64,000 bases of DNA. It comes from Orientallactaga sibirica (Eukaryota; Chordata; Mammalia; Rodentia; Dipodidae). The stretch's first letter is position 1. Every line of letters starts with the position of its first letter. The notes under the pieces were generated by a model. The model saw only the letters and a program-made list of their open reading frames with translations. It had not been told where the DNA came from and searched no databases. Location: assembly GCA_036365145.1 (NCBI GenBank), contig JAEOAD010000888.1, positions 2,707,501 to 2,771,500 of the forward strand. The letters are read 5' to 3'. Below, in pieces: positions 1-9,918 of the stretch. Position numbers and translations under genes: made by a program.

Positions 1-112
1 AGAATCACCCTGAGTTCAAGGCCACCCGAGACTACATAGTGAATTCTAGGCCAGCCTGGGCTAGAGCAAGATCCTACCTCGAAAAAACCAAAAACAAAAT
101 AAAACAAAAACC
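1..112 (+). mobile_element. B1 SINE, cut by window edge
   Basis: This is the 3' two thirds of a B1, with GAATTCTAGGCCAGCCTGGG and an A-rich tail; its 5' end lies outside the window. Confidence 0.85.
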
Positions 113-212
113 CCAAACAGTATCAGATAGGATTAGAAAACGGGATCTGGATCAGGTTCAGTTAGTAGAGCACTTCCTAAAAAATAGGATTTTTTGTTTG
201 TTTGTTTTCATT

Positions 213-358
213 TTTTGGTTTTTCAAGATAGGGTCTCACTCTAACCCAGGCTGACCTGGAATTCGCTATGTAATCTCAGGGTGGCCTCGAACTCATGGCG
301 ATCCTCCTACCTTTACCTCCCGAATGCTGGGACTAAAGGCGTGCACCACCACGCTGGC
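213..358 (-). mobile_element. B1 SINE
   Basis: Full-length antisense B1 flanked by the target duplication AAAATAGGATTTTT (about 181 and 360). Confidence 0.9.
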
Positions 359-455
359 AAAAATAGGATTTTTGTTGGTTGTTGTTGTAATCTAGAAACC
401 TCATAATAAAGGACATACTACCTTAGAGTGAAAGGGTTTGGAAAAGTTGTACCAG

Positions 456-640
456 GGGCTGTGGATATGGCTCAACAAACAATTAAAGGCACTTTCAAAG
501 CCTTCCTGCCTGTGTTCAATTCCCCAGCATCCACATAAAGCTGCATGCAAAGTGGTATATGCATCTGGCATTCATTTGTAGCATCTAGACTCTGGCATGC
601 TCATATATACACATGCATATGCAATGCAAATTTTTTTTTA
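456..640 (+). mobile_element. Dip-like tRNA SINE, diverged
   Basis: Starts GGGGCTGTGGATATGGCTCA and ends in an A/T-rich tail; the B box region (GTTCAATTC) is readable. Confidence 0.75.
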
Positions 641-649
641 AGTTAGTCC

Positions 650-968
650 AGGGCTAGTAAGATGGCTCAGTAGTTAAAGGCACTTAAAAAAAAACCCTGC
701 TAGAACAGGTTGGATTGCTAAGCACCAATATAAAGCCAGACTCAAAAAGGAATACTAGCCATGTGTGGTGGCACACACCTTTGATCCCAGCACTTGGGAG
801 GCAGAGGTGGGAGGATCAACATGAATTCAAGGCCACCCTGAGATTACATAGTGAATTCCAGGTAAGTCTGGTACAAAAAAAAAAAAAAATAAGTAATACA
901 TGCTTGTAGAGTTTGCAGTGGTGTAGGAGGCCCTGGCATTCCCATACTCACACACTGTCTCAAATAAA
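650..968 (+). mobile_element. Dip-like tRNA SINE split by a B1
   Basis: The head (650-756) and the tail (890-968, ending CAAATAAAG) are separated by a later B1 insertion. Confidence 0.75.
757..889 (+). mobile_element. B1 SINE nested in a tRNA SINE
   Basis: Begins AGCCATGTGTGGTGGCACAC and ends in a 15-base poly(A); inserted into the element at 650-968. Confidence 0.85.
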
Positions 969-974
969 GCATTC

Positions 975-1127
975 TAGCTGGACATAGTGGCACAGGTCTT
1001 TAATCCCAGCACTGGGGAGATAGAGGTAAGAGGATCACTGTGAGTTTGAGACCAGCCTGAGACTACATAGTGAATTCCAGGTCAGCCTGGGCTAGAGTGA
1101 GATCCTATCTTAAAAAACTAACAAAAA
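975..1127 (+). mobile_element. B1 SINE
   Basis: Full-length, moderately diverged copy ending CTTAAAAAACTAAC. Confidence 0.88.
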
Positions 1128-1302
1128 TATTCATCTACTGAGCTAAATCCTCAACCCTTTGAGCCATTTCTTAGCATGCATTAATTAAGCAACATATGGA
1201 AAGTGTGGTAGATATAATACACCCTTAAAAAAGATGTTTTTAAAGATCAGTTTTTCAGACTATAATTGAAGAAATTGGAAAATCTAGTAATAAAGTTTGG
1301 AA

Positions 1303-1412
1303 ACTAGGTGTAGTGCAGTTAATAAGATTACCATGCATTTGAGTCAACCTGAGTCTACAGAGTGAGTTCTAAGTCAGCCTAGACTAGAGTGAAACCCTAC
1401 CTCAAAAAAACT
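1303..1412 (+). mobile_element. B1 SINE, old and deleted
   Basis: Only the second half (GAGTTCTAAGTCAGCC, GAAACCCTACCTC) is clear; the first half is degenerate. Confidence 0.6.
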
Positions 1413-1420
1413 GAATAAGA

Positions 1421-1581
1421 GCCGGGCGTGGTGGCGCATGCCTTTAATCCCAGCACTCGGGAGGCAGAGGTGGGAGGATTGCTGAGAGTTCGAGGCCACC
1501 TGAGACTACATAGTTAATTCCAGGTCAGCCTGGACCAGAGTGAAACCCTACCTCGAAAAACCAAAAAAAAAAAAAAAAAAA
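1421..1581 (+). mobile_element. B1 SINE, young-looking
   Basis: Near-consensus GCCGGGCGTGGTGGCGCATG head and a 20-base poly(A). Confidence 0.93.
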
Positions 1582-1765
1582 GCTGGGTGGTGGCGCATGC
1601 CTTTAATCGCAGCACTCTGGAGGCAGAAGTAGGAGGATCACCGTGAGTTTGAGGCCACCCTGAGACTACATAGTGAATTCCAGGTCAGCCTGGACTAGAG
1701 TGAGACCCTACCTCGAAAAACCAAAACAAACAAAACAAACCAACAACAACAACAACAAAAAAACC
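1582..1765 (+). mobile_element. B1 SINE
   Basis: Abuts the poly(A) of the preceding B1, so it probably inserted into that tail. Its own tail is (CAAA/CAA)n. Confidence 0.92.
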
Positions 1766-1805
1766 TGAATAAATACATAAAAGTTTGGAAAGTGAAGAAA
1801 GTGAA

Positions 1806-1975
1806 GCCTGGCATGGTGGCGCACGCCTTTAATCCCAGCACTCGGGAGGCAGAGGTAGGAGGATCGCCGTGAGTTCAAGGCCACCCTGAAACTACATAAT
1901 TAATTCCAGGTTAATTCCAGGTCAGCCTGAGCCAGAGTGAGACCCTACCTCGAGAAACCAAAAAAAAAAAAAAAA
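1806..1975 (+). mobile_element. B1 SINE with short internal repeat
   Basis: Target duplication AGTTTGGAAAGT on both sides. The segment TTAATTCCAGG is repeated in tandem near 1901-1920. Confidence 0.92.
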
Positions 1976-2112
1976 GTTTGGAAAGTAGAGTCACTAATTT
2001 CAGATGTTCTGCATTGGCCATGGGTGCCAGCCCTGATGCTACAAATTCAGCTTAGCCAGCCATTTGATTAGACATGTTGACAGATATAATGTCATTGAAT
2101 AAATGGCTTCTT

Positions 2113-2183
2113 TCTTTTTTTCTTTCTTCTTTTTTTTTTTTTTTTTTTTTTTGAGGTAGCCACCATGCCCCCCACACCCAGCT
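2113..2183 (-). mobile_element. B1 SINE with most of body deleted
   Basis: Only the poly(T), TTGAGGTAG and CCACCATGCC...CCAGCT ends remain, yet the target duplication TGAATAAATGG(C/T)TTCTTT is kept at 2096 and 2184. Confidence 0.7.
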
Positions 2184-2198
2184 GAATAAATGGTTTCT

Positions 2199-2382
2199 TT
2201 AGGGATGGAGAGATGGCTTAGTGATTAAGGCACTTGCCTACAAAACCTAATGACCTGGGTTTGATTATCCAGTTCCTACATAAAGCCAGATGCACAAATG
2301 GCACATGTGTATGGAGTTCATTTGCTGCAGCTAGAACCCATGACATGCCTCTCCTTTACCTCTCTCCTTTCAAATATATACA

Positions 2383-2416
<34 letters not shown>
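2199..2416 (+). mobile_element. Dip-like tRNA SINE
   Basis: Complete copy whose tail has become an (AAT)n microsatellite at 2383-2415. Confidence 0.88.
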
Positions 2417-2417
<1 letters not shown>

Positions 2418-2435
2418 TGGCCATTAAATAGCACA

Positions 2436-2551
2436 AAAACTCAGGACACAGAGGTAGGAGTGAACTGTGAGTTCAAGACCACCCTGAGACTACATAGTGA
2501 ATTGCAGGTCGGCCTGGGTAGACCGAGACCCTATCTCACGGGAAAAAAGGC
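2436..2551 (+). mobile_element. B1 SINE, 5'-degenerate
   Basis: The recognisable body starts at CAGAGGTAGGAG; the tail is CTCACGGGAAAAAAGG. Confidence 0.7.
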
Positions 2552-2563
2552 CCAAACAACTAA

Positions 2564-2718
2564 GCTGGGCGTGGTGGCACACACCTTTAATCCCAGCACA
2601 TGGGAGACAGAGGTAGGAGGATTGCTGTGAGTTTGAGGCTAGCCTGCGACTACATAGTGAATTCCAGGTCAGCCTGGACTAGAGTGAGACCCTACCTCGA
2701 AAGCAGCAACAACAAAAA
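2564..2718 (+). mobile_element. B1 SINE
   Basis: Full length, with CCTACCTCGAAAGCAGCAAC at its end. Confidence 0.92.
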
Positions 2719-2763
2719 TCCCTGAGGCTATGGAGGACATGCGTTCACATTCAAACCACCACA
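2719..2763 (-). mobile_element. MaLR LTR end fragment
   Basis: CATTCAAACCACCACA is the antisense start of an MT-type LTR; the rest is missing. Confidence 0.5.
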
Positions 2764-2860
2764 CTGGCAAAGCCTGCAGGCCTGGGTTCAGTTCTCCAGT
2801 ACCTATGTAAAGCCAAAATGTATCTGGAGTTCATTGCAGCAGCAAGAATCCCTGTTGAAG
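2764..2860 (+). mobile_element. Dip-like SINE fragment
   Basis: Internal part only, from GGCAAAGCCTGCAGG to CATTGCAGCAGC. Confidence 0.55.
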
Positions 2861-2861
2861 A

Positions 2862-3001
2862 GCCAGGCGTGGTGGCGCACGCCTTTAATCCCAGCACTCG
2901 GGAGGCAGAGGTAAGAGGATCACTGAGAGTTCGAGGCCACCCTGAGACCAACTCTGAGCCAGAGTGAGACCCTACCTCGAAAAACCAAAAAAAAAAAAAA
3001 G
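2862..3001 (+). mobile_element. B1 SINE with internal deletion
   Basis: The second-monomer segment TACATAGTGAATTCC is missing (CCTGAGACCAACTCTGAGCC). ATCCCTGTTGA / ACCCTGTTGA flanks it. Confidence 0.85.
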
Positions 3002-3049
3002 AAACCCTGTTGAACTTATTTGCTTTCTCTCTCTCAAAATGTTTTCTCT

Positions 3050-3203
3050 CTTTTTTTTTTTTTCTTTTCGAGGAAGGGTCTCACTCTATCTCAAACTGAC
3101 CTGGAATTCTCTTGTAGTCTCAGGGTGGCCTGGAACTCATGGCAATCCTCCTACCTCTGCCTCCCAAGTGCTGGGCTTAAAGGTGTGTGCCACCACTCCT
3201 GGC
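3050..3203 (-). mobile_element. B1 SINE
   Basis: Antisense copy from poly(T)-TTTTCGAGGAAGGG to CCACTCCTGGC. Confidence 0.9.
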
Positions 3204-3217
3204 ATTATTTTCTCTTT

Positions 3218-3227
3218 TTTAAAGATT

Positions 3228-3274
<47 letters not shown>

Positions 3275-3419
3275 GGAGAGAGAATGGGCACACCAAGGGC
3301 CTCCAGCTACTGCAAACGAACTCCAGATGCATGCGCCACCTTGTGCATCTGGCTTACGTGGGTACTAAGGACCCAAACCTGGGTCCTTAGGCAAATGCCT
3401 AGAGCCATCTCTCTAGTCC
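3218..3419 (-). mobile_element. Dip-like tRNA SINE
   Basis: Antisense copy; its tail has expanded to (TTTA)n at 3229-3274. Confidence 0.9.
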
Positions 3420-3449
3420 AGTTTTTTTTTTTTTTTCTCCTAGAGGATA

Positions 3450-3735
3450 ACCTGCTTGCCACATAACTGAGTACCCAAGGAGCTCCAGACCCACAGCAAA
3501 GCCAGAAGCTACAGTGGGCTTCTATAATCCTCGTGTGACTCCAGTGAGAAGGGAAGCAGGGAGGAGGATTTCCCAGAAGCTCATGAATAGAGAAGAAATA
3601 AGAAACTCTGCCTTGAAGTGGGAGACAAGGACCAATATCAAACATTGTCCTCTGACCTCCACATATGCACTGTGACTCACAAGCACACACACGACTGCAC
3701 TTACAAACATGCACACACACATAAACTAAGTAAAT
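3450..3735 (+). mobile_element. Diverged B2/B4-type SINE remnant
   Basis: GTCCTCTGACCTCCACATAT followed by a CA-rich tail resembles the 3' end of old rodent B-family SINEs; the 5' part is unclear. Confidence 0.35.
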
Positions 3736-3753
3736 TCATATTTTAAATGAAAA

Positions 3754-3892
3754 ATTTTTTGAGGTAGAGTCTCGTTGTAGCCCTGGCTTACCTGGAATTC
3801 ACTCTGTAGTCTCAGGCTCGCTTTGAACTCACAGCAATCCTACCTCAGCCTCCCAAGTGCTGGGATTAAAGGTGTGTGCCACTATGCCCAGC
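3754..3892 (-). mobile_element. B1 SINE
   Basis: Antisense copy ending ACTATGCCCAGCT, with a few short internal deletions. Confidence 0.88.
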
Positions 3893-3897
3893 TAAAT

Positions 3898-4083
3898 TAA
3901 TTTTTTTTTATGAGAGGGAGAATTAGTGCACCAGGGCCTCTAGCCACTGCAATAGAATCAGACACATGTGCCACCTTGTGTTCATGTCACTGTGCATCTG
4001 GCTTATGTGGGTTCTGGGGAGTCGAACCTGGTCCTTAGGCTTTGCAAGCAAGCACCTTAACTGCTAAGCTATCTATCCAGCCC
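3898..4083 (-). mobile_element. Dip-like tRNA SINE
   Basis: Antisense copy flanked by AAATTAATT. An extra GTTCATGTCACT sits near position 3980. Confidence 0.88.
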
Positions 4084-4105
4084 AAATTAATTAATTTTTT
4101 TTTTT

Positions 4106-4244
4106 GTGGGAAGTAAAGGTTTATTTTCATTTACAGACTTGAGGGGGCGCTCCATGATGGCAGGGGAAAATTATGGCATGAGCAGAGGGTGGACACCTCC
4201 TCCTGAACAACATCAGATGGACAACAGCAACAGGAGAGTGTGCC
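4106..4244 (-). mobile_element. MaLR (MT-like) LTR fragment
   Basis: The reverse complement aligns by eye with the LTR at 46.7 kb (GGCACACTCTCCTGTTGCTG ... CCATCATGGAGC). Confidence 0.7.
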
Positions 4245-4254
4245 CCAAATTAAA

Positions 4255-4456
4255 ATTTGTAAATGCATGTGTACATGTTTGTTTGTATGTGGGTCCATAT
4301 GTGTGTGTGGAGACCAGATGACATCCTTAGTATCATTTCTCAGGAACACTATTCTCTCTCTCTCTCTCTCTTTTTTTTTTCAGGCAGGTTCTCTCTGGGG
4401 ATTGAACTCAGGTTTGCAAGGCGGGCACTTTACTGACTAAGCTATCTCTAGCCCCA
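4255..4456 (-). mobile_element. Old B2/B3-type SINE
   Basis: GGAGACCAGATGACATCCTT and GGGATTGAACTCAGGTTTGC ... CTAAGCTATCTCTAGCCCC mark an antisense B3-like element. Confidence 0.55.
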
Positions 4457-4667
4457 ATGAAGTTTTATTACATTGATATTTTCATTTTCTTTAGTAGTGA
4501 TTGCATACTTGAGACCTGCTCGGCAATTTTACAAGACTGTCCAGGTGGAGTGCCACCTAGTCAGGATTATTATGTGAGGACTTTTTTGATTATCTGTGGT
4601 GCTCAATATCACAAACATACATACCTCTATTTTGCTCATTAGTTATTTTTTTAATTAAAAAAATTTT
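4457..4667. other. Short unassigned stretch
   Basis: AT-rich DNA with no recognised repeat and no exon. Confidence 0.4.
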
Positions 4668-4873
4668 TAAAGATTTTATTTTTATTTTTTAATTAGAGAC
4701 AGAGGGAAAGAGAAAGAGAGAGTATGGGAGCACCAGGGCCTCTAGCCACTGCAAACAAACTCCAGACGCATGCACCCCTTGTGCATCTGGCTTATGTGGG
4801 ACCTGGAGAATCGAATTGAGGTCCTTAGGCTTTGCAGGCATGTGCCTTAACCACTAAGCCATCTCTCCAGCCT
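4668..4873 (-). mobile_element. Dip-like tRNA SINE
   Basis: Antisense, complete; the head reads AAGCCATCTCTCCAGCC. Confidence 0.9.
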
Positions 4874-4896
4874 TTTTATTTGTTTATTTTTTTTTA

Positions 4897-5094
4897 AAGA
4901 TTTTATTTATTTATTTGAGAGAAAGGGAAATAAGCAGGTAGTGTGTGAGTGCCAGGGCCTTTAGCCACTGCAAGCAAACTCCAGATGCATGGACCACCTT
5001 GTGCCTCTGGCTTTATGTGGGTACTGGGGAATTGAACTATGTCCTTTGGCTTTGCCAACAAGTGCGTTAACCACTAAGCCATCTCTCCAGCCCT
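4897..5094 (-). mobile_element. Dip-like tRNA SINE
   Basis: Antisense, complete, 23 bases after the previous copy. Confidence 0.9.
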
Positions 5095-5155
5095 CATTAG
5101 CTTTTAGTTAGTGTTTTGGTGTTTAATGTATATAATGCAAGACAATTCTTTTGTT

Positions 5156-5329
5156 TATTTTTAATTTTATTTATGAAAGAGAGAGCATGCTAGGGATGTG
5201 TGCTGCTGCAAATGAACTCAGACATGTGTCACTTTGTGCATCTGGCTTTATGCGGGTACTGGGGAATTTAACCCAGGCCATCAGGCTTTGCAAATAAGTG
5301 CCTTTAATCATTAAGCCATCTCCCATCCC
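5156..5329 (-). mobile_element. Dip-like tRNA SINE
   Basis: Antisense, diverged (CTAGGGATGTGTGCTGCTGC); flanked by AGACAATTCTT / AGTCAATTCTT. Confidence 0.85.
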
Positions 5330-5633
5330 TGACCCAGTCAATTCTTCATGCAGAGAAGCCCAAAGGTTGAGTCTTTTGTAAGTCGAGTCACCCCTAATAG
5401 GACCATGGCTCCTCAGTATTAGGTGTGGGTGGGAGGCATGGACAGGGTTACAGTGGGAAAGGAGGCTGACCTGAGCCACACAAGGTGGATCATCTCTTTC
5501 TCAACAATAGGTTATCAGAGCTGGAGAGATGTTACACAGAATTCAGATGCAGTAGGGACAGCAAGTGACCCAGTTGCTGCCAGGCTTCTTTAAGAGTAAG
5601 AAATGAGATGTGTCCACCCTCCCACCAACTCCT
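5330..5633. other. Unassigned single-copy stretch
   Basis: About 300 bases without an identifiable repeat or exon. Confidence 0.4.
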
Positions 5634-5646
5634 CCCCTTGTGGATT

Positions 5647-5647
<1 letters not shown>

Positions 5648-5680
<33 letters not shown>

Positions 5681-5828
5681 CAAGTCAGGGTCTCTCTTTC
5701 TAGCCCAGGCTGACCTGGAATTCACTATGTAGTCTCAGGGTTTCAGGGTGGCCTTGAACTCACAGCAATCCACCTAACTCTGCCTTCCCGAGTGCTGAAA
5801 TTAAAGGCATGCGCCACCATGCCCAGCT
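5648..5828 (-). mobile_element. B1 SINE (serial target)
   Basis: Carries a 33-base poly(T). Target copies CCCCTTGTGGATTT lie on both sides at 5634 and 5829. Confidence 0.93.
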
Positions 5829-5849
5829 CCCCTTGTGGATTTTTAAAAA

Positions 5850-6062
5850 TAATTTCTTTTTATTTATTTATTTGAGAGGGAAAGAGGAAGAGAGAGGGGG
5901 AGAGGGAGAGAATGGGTGCACCAGGGCTTCCAGCCATTGCAAATGAACTCCAGATGCATGCACCATCTTGTGCATCTGGCTTATGTAGGTCCTGGAGAAT
6001 CGAACCGAGATCCTTTGGCTTTGCAGGCAAGTGCCATAACAGCTAAGCCATCTCTCCAGCTC
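5850..6062 (-). mobile_element. Dip-like SINE (serial target)
   Basis: Antisense; bounded by CCCCTTGTGGATTTTT at 5829 and CCCTTTGTGGATTTTT at 6065. Confidence 0.92.
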
Positions 6063-6080
6063 CACCCTTTGTGGATTTTT

Positions 6081-6290
6081 AAAAAATTATTTATTTATTT
6101 ATTAGAGACAGGGGAGAGAGGAGGGGAAAGAGAGTGAGAATGGGCATGTCAGGGCCTCTAGCCACTGCAAACAAACTCCAGACGCATGTGTTACCATTTG
6201 CATCTGGCTTACATGGGACCTGGAGAAGCAAACCGGCGTCCTTCGGCTTTACAAACATGCACCTTAACTGCTAAGCAATCTCTCCAGCCC
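6081..6290 (-). mobile_element. Dip-like SINE (serial target)
   Basis: Antisense; followed by a fourth target copy CCCTTATAGATTTTT at 6291. Confidence 0.92.
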
Positions 6291-6300
6291 CCCTTATAGA

Positions 6301-6467
6301 TTTTTTTTTTTTTTTTTTTTTTTGGTTTTTCGAGGTAGGGTCTCACTCTGGCCCAGGCTGACCTGGAATTAACTATGTAGTTTCAGGGTGGCCTTGAACT
6401 CACGGCAATCCTCCTACCTCTGCCTCCCGACTGCTGGGATTAAAGGCGTGCACCACCATGCCCAGCT
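6301..6467 (-). mobile_element. B1 SINE (serial target)
   Basis: Near-consensus antisense copy; the fifth target copy CCCCTTGTGGATTTTT begins at 6468. Confidence 0.93.
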
Positions 6468-6481
6468 CCCCTTGTGGATTT

Positions 6482-6670
6482 TTAAAAAAAAATTTTATTT
6501 ATTTGCAAGCAGAGAGAGAAAGGGCACGCCAGGGCCTCCAGATGCTGCAAATGAACTCCAGATGCATGTGTCACTGTGCATCTTGGCCTTACATGGGTAC
6601 TGGAGAATCAAACCTGAGTGCTTAAGTTTTGCAGGCAAGCGCCTTAACTGCTGAGCCATCTCTCCAACCC
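6482..6670 (-). mobile_element. Dip-like SINE (serial target)
   Basis: Antisense copy following the fifth target repeat; a decayed CCCAGGATTTTTT follows. Confidence 0.9.
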
Positions 6671-6673
6671 AGG

Positions 6674-6825
6674 ATTTTTTTTTTTTTTTTGGGCAGGGTC
6701 ACATTCTAGCCCAGGCTTACCTAGAACTCATCCTGAATCCAAGGCTGTCCTTGAACTTGCAGTGATCCTTTTATCTCAGCCTCCCTGAATGCTGGGATTA
6801 TAGGTGTGTACCGCCACATCCAGCT
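6674..6825 (-). mobile_element. B1 SINE, diverged
   Basis: Older copy with many substitutions, ending CCGCCACATCCAGCT. Confidence 0.8.
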
Positions 6826-6837
6826 AAATTATTAATT

Positions 6838-6932
6838 TGTGTCTGGGTGTCACCAGGGTCTCTTGCTGCTGTAGTCAAATACCTGTCCAGCATTATGTGG
6901 GTGGCTGGGGAATTAAACCTGGGCCACAGGCT
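6838..6932 (-). mobile_element. Dip-like SINE, truncated
   Basis: GGTGTCACCAGGGTCTCTTG to CTGGGCCACAGGCTTTG; both ends are reduced. Confidence 0.6.
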
Positions 6933-7054
6933 TTGGTTTTGCTTTGTTTGAAGCAGGGTCTCACTCTATCACAGGCTGGCCTCAAACCCAAGGCAGTCCT
7001 CCTGCCTCAGCCTCCCAAGTGCTGGTATTAGAGGTGTGCTTCATTATGCCTGGC
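6933..7054 (-). mobile_element. Old B1-type SINE
   Basis: Short form (CAGGCTGGCCTCAAACCC) without the B1 internal duplication, like proto-B1. Confidence 0.65.
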
Positions 7055-7195
7055 TTTCTTTTGTGGGCTAGGAGCATTTAAGGCAAGGTCTCACTATGTT
7101 TTCCAGGCTGCTGTTGAACTCTTCAGTTCAAGTGATTGTCCCACCTCTGACTTCCAAGTGACTATGCCTGCAAGTGTACACCACCACACCTGGCT
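7055..7195 (-). mobile_element. Old B1-type SINE
   Basis: AAGGCAAGGTCTCACTATGT ... ACACCACCACACCTGGCT, strongly diverged. Confidence 0.6.
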
Positions 7196-7394
7196 CTTCC
7201 CTGTGTTTTCAAGGCCAGTTTCAGCCAATAACATTGCCCCATCTCCCTCTCTGCCTTCCATCAAAGAGACAGTGGACGACTTGAGTTGGAGTCATGGTAG
7301 TCACTGGTCATGGATGCTCCCATACTCTGGGTCATTTAGTCCTGCTGGAGAAGGAAAACTAGTGGCTTAGTCACAAGGACCTTGAAAAGTTATC
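7196..7394. other. Short unassigned stretch
   Basis: Non-repetitive DNA with no exon recognised. Confidence 0.4.
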
Positions 7395-7743
7395 TGTTGC
7401 AGTCAGCTTTACGTTGCTGGGATGAACTTCCAAACAGACACAGTTTATGGGAGGAAGGGATTTATCTCAAGCTTACAGATCTAGGGGAAGTTCCATCAGT
7501 GACTGAAGAAGCTGACTCCCTTTCACAGATCCAAGCAGAGAGAAAAACTGCAACAAGCATAACACCAGCACCAGCTCACACCAAAACCAGAGCACAAACC
7601 TGTTTTCTACACCTGATGGCTGGAATTAGATCCGCCCCCAAACACACCCAGTGACACCTCCAGCCAGACAGCTGGAGACCCATGTTACAAGCTTAATAAA
7701 ACACCTGAGTATAGAAGACATACATTCACATTCAGCCATAACA
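7395..7743 (-). mobile_element. MaLR (MT-like) solo LTR
   Basis: Complete LTR in antisense: TGTTGCAGTCAGC ... GCCATAACA. Its reverse complement matches the sense LTR at 26.5-27.3 kb (GATCTGTAAGCT, AATAAATCCCTTCCTCC). Confidence 0.8.
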
Positions 7744-8097
7744 TCATCCTAGCGTGGACAGATAGAGAGGAGCCTGGCCTATGCCCCACAGGATCAACCC
7801 TGCATTCCCCAAACTAAGGTGGTGGCCCTCCATTTGATATGGAAGCTTGTCCAGAGTCACATCGCCTGTGCAGCAGGTGAAACCCAAGTGGGCATGCAGG
7901 CCTATTTGTATATTGGCCCTATGAGGTTATCTATACACACAGTCCCATGATGTGCTACAGCTGGCAGTGGGGTCCTGGGTGGCCCCTGTGTGGTATGAAC
8001 TCAACCCTGCTATAGCCAAGCTGCCCTCCCAAACAACCCTGTGTCATTCATTCCAACTCTGATGTCTCCCGTCAATTGGGCATCAAAACCTACTCCA
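7744..8097. other. Unassigned single-copy stretch
   Basis: About 350 bases of apparently non-repetitive DNA. No open frame with splice signals could be matched to BOLA2 or another neighbour gene. Confidence 0.4.
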
Positions 8098-8303
8098 GGG
8101 CTGGAGCGATGGCTTAGCCATTAAGGCACTTGCCTGCAAAGCCAAAGGACCCTGGTTTGATTCTCCAGGACCCACGTAAGCCAGATGCAGAAGGTGGCAC
8201 ATGCATCTGGAGTTTGTGTGCAGCAGCTGAAGGCTCTGGCATGCCCATTCTCTCTTTCTTTATCTGCCTCTTCTCTTCCTTTCTCTAATAAAAAATAAAA
8301 TAA
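8098..8303 (+). mobile_element. Dip-like tRNA SINE
   Basis: Sense, complete: GGGCTGGAGCGATGGCTTAG to CTCTAATAAAAAATAAAAT. Confidence 0.92.
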
Positions 8304-8429
8304 GCCGGGTGTACACCTTTAGTCCCAGCACTCGGAAGGCAGAGGCAGGAGGATTTCTGTGAGTTCAAGGCCACCCTGAGACTACAGAGTGAATTCCAGG
8401 TTAGCCTGAGCTAGAGTGAGACCCTACCT

Positions 8430-8465
<36 letters not shown>
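8304..8465 (+). mobile_element. B1 SINE with 33-base poly(A)
   Basis: Head deletion (GCCGGGTGTACACC); it follows the tail of the preceding SINE directly. Confidence 0.92.
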
Positions 8466-8466
<1 letters not shown>

Positions 8467-8467
8467 T

Positions 8468-8660
8468 TGGGGCTGGAGAGATGGCTTTGCGGTTGAGGCG
8501 CTTGCCTGCAAAACCTAATATTTGGGTTTGATTTCCCCAGGACCCATGTAAGCCAGATGCAGAAGGTGGCATATGTGTCTGGAGTTTGTTTGCAGGGGCT
8601 GGAGACCCTGCCTTTCTTTCTCAAATAAATAAAAATAACAAAAATATTTAAAAATAAATA
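8468..8660 (+). mobile_element. Dip-like tRNA SINE
   Basis: Sense copy beginning after the B1 poly(A). Confidence 0.9.
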
Positions 8661-8692
8661 GAATAAGATAATAATTTAAAAAAAAAACAACA

Positions 8693-9270
8693 TATGGTAG
8701 GTGAGGTCATGAGCCTTAGGGGTATAAGCCTGCTCTTGTCTGATTAAATGTATATATTATTCCCACCAAGCTGCCCTGAAAGCACTACACTTAATGTTCA
8801 TATTCACATATTAACGCTACTCTCACTTCTGGTTAGAGAAGCTTCTCTTTTCAGATGGTGATGGCCACTGGGATGACCCAAAAGGCAACATAGTGCTGAG
8901 AAGAAGGGATGGAGGAGTGCCCAGCACTGAAACAGCTCTGTCACACCCTCCAAGGCTCAGGGACCATTGTGGAAGAGGGGACGGATAGAATGAAGAGCCA
9001 AAGGAAGGGTATGACTATTTACAGTGCAACTGCCCAGACAGAAATTGGCCTCGATATCCATGATCTTGCAGTGCCTAGTAATACCTTCACAAGACCCTCA
9101 AAATAGAAGAAAAAAAAATGTCATCAAATTAAAAGAGAGACTAATGGAGAGAGGGAGGGGATATGGTGGACACTTGAGTTCTGAAGTGGAATGGGGGGAG
9201 GGGAGGGAAATATCAGGTGGGTTTTTTTGTATGTAAGTATAAAAGTCAATAAAAAACAATAATTAAAAAA
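8693..9270 (+). mobile_element. LINE-1 3'UTR, 5'-truncated
   Basis: Matches the L1 3'UTR at 58.3-58.85 kb over its whole length (TAGAGAAGCTTCTCTTTTCA, GGTCCATTGTGGAAGAGG-like block, GTCAATAAAAA end). Confidence 0.85.
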
Positions 9271-9298
9271 AGAAAAAGAAAAATACAAAAAACATTCC

Positions 9299-9448
9299 CA
9301 GCTGGGCATGGTGGTGCATGCATTTATTCTCAGCACTTGGGAGACAGAACTAGGAGGATCACTGTGAGTTTGAGGCCAGCTTCAGAGAACATAGTGAATG
9401 CCAGGTCAGCCTAGACTACAGTGAGACACTGCCTCAAAAAACAAAAAT
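9299..9448 (+). mobile_element. B1 SINE, diverged
   Basis: AGCTGGGCATGGTGGTGCAT head and CTCAAAAAACAAAAAT tail. Confidence 0.88.
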
Positions 9449-9660
9449 GGGCTGGAGAGATGGCTTAGTTGTTGAGGTGCTTGCCTGCTAAGCCTGATTC
9501 CCCAGTACCCACATAAGCCAGATGGACAAGGTGGTGCACATTGCCTCTGCAGTTCATTTGCAGTAGCTACAGGTCCTGGTGCGCCATTCTCTCTCTCTCT
9601 CTGCCTCTTTCTCTCTGCTTCTTTCTCTCCCTCTCTCTTTAAATAAATAAATATTTTTAA
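9449..9660 (+). mobile_element. Dip-like tRNA SINE
   Basis: Sense; missing about 12 bases of the B-box region (AAGCCTGATTCCCCAG). Confidence 0.9.
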
Positions 9661-9674
9661 AAACCTACTCCCAG

Positions 9675-9918
9675 TCCAGGGATGTAGCTCAGTTGGTATT
9701 GTGCTTCCCTATCATGCATAAAGTCCCAAGTTTGATCCCCAGTACTATATAAACAGGATGTGGTGGCGCACACCCATAATCCCAGCACTTGGGAGGTAGA
9801 AGGAGGTGTCAGGAATTCAATGTTATCCTAAGTTGTATAAATCCTAGCTCAGTAATTCAAGGTCAGCCTGGGCCATATAAGACCCAGCTTCAAAAAAAAA
9901 AAAAAAAAAAAAAAAAAA
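9675..9918 (+). mobile_element. B4 SINE (ID plus B1 composite)
   Basis: An ID-type tRNA head (GGGATGTAGCTCAGTTGG ... GATCCCCAGTAC) runs into a B1-like half ending in poly(A). It is the repeat closest to the CORO1A 3' end. Confidence 0.8.

Noticed and set aside
8098..8200. tRNA gene (A and B boxes)
   Set aside because: The boxes belong to the tRNA-derived SINE head; the sequence does not fold as a mature tRNA and recurs dozens of times.
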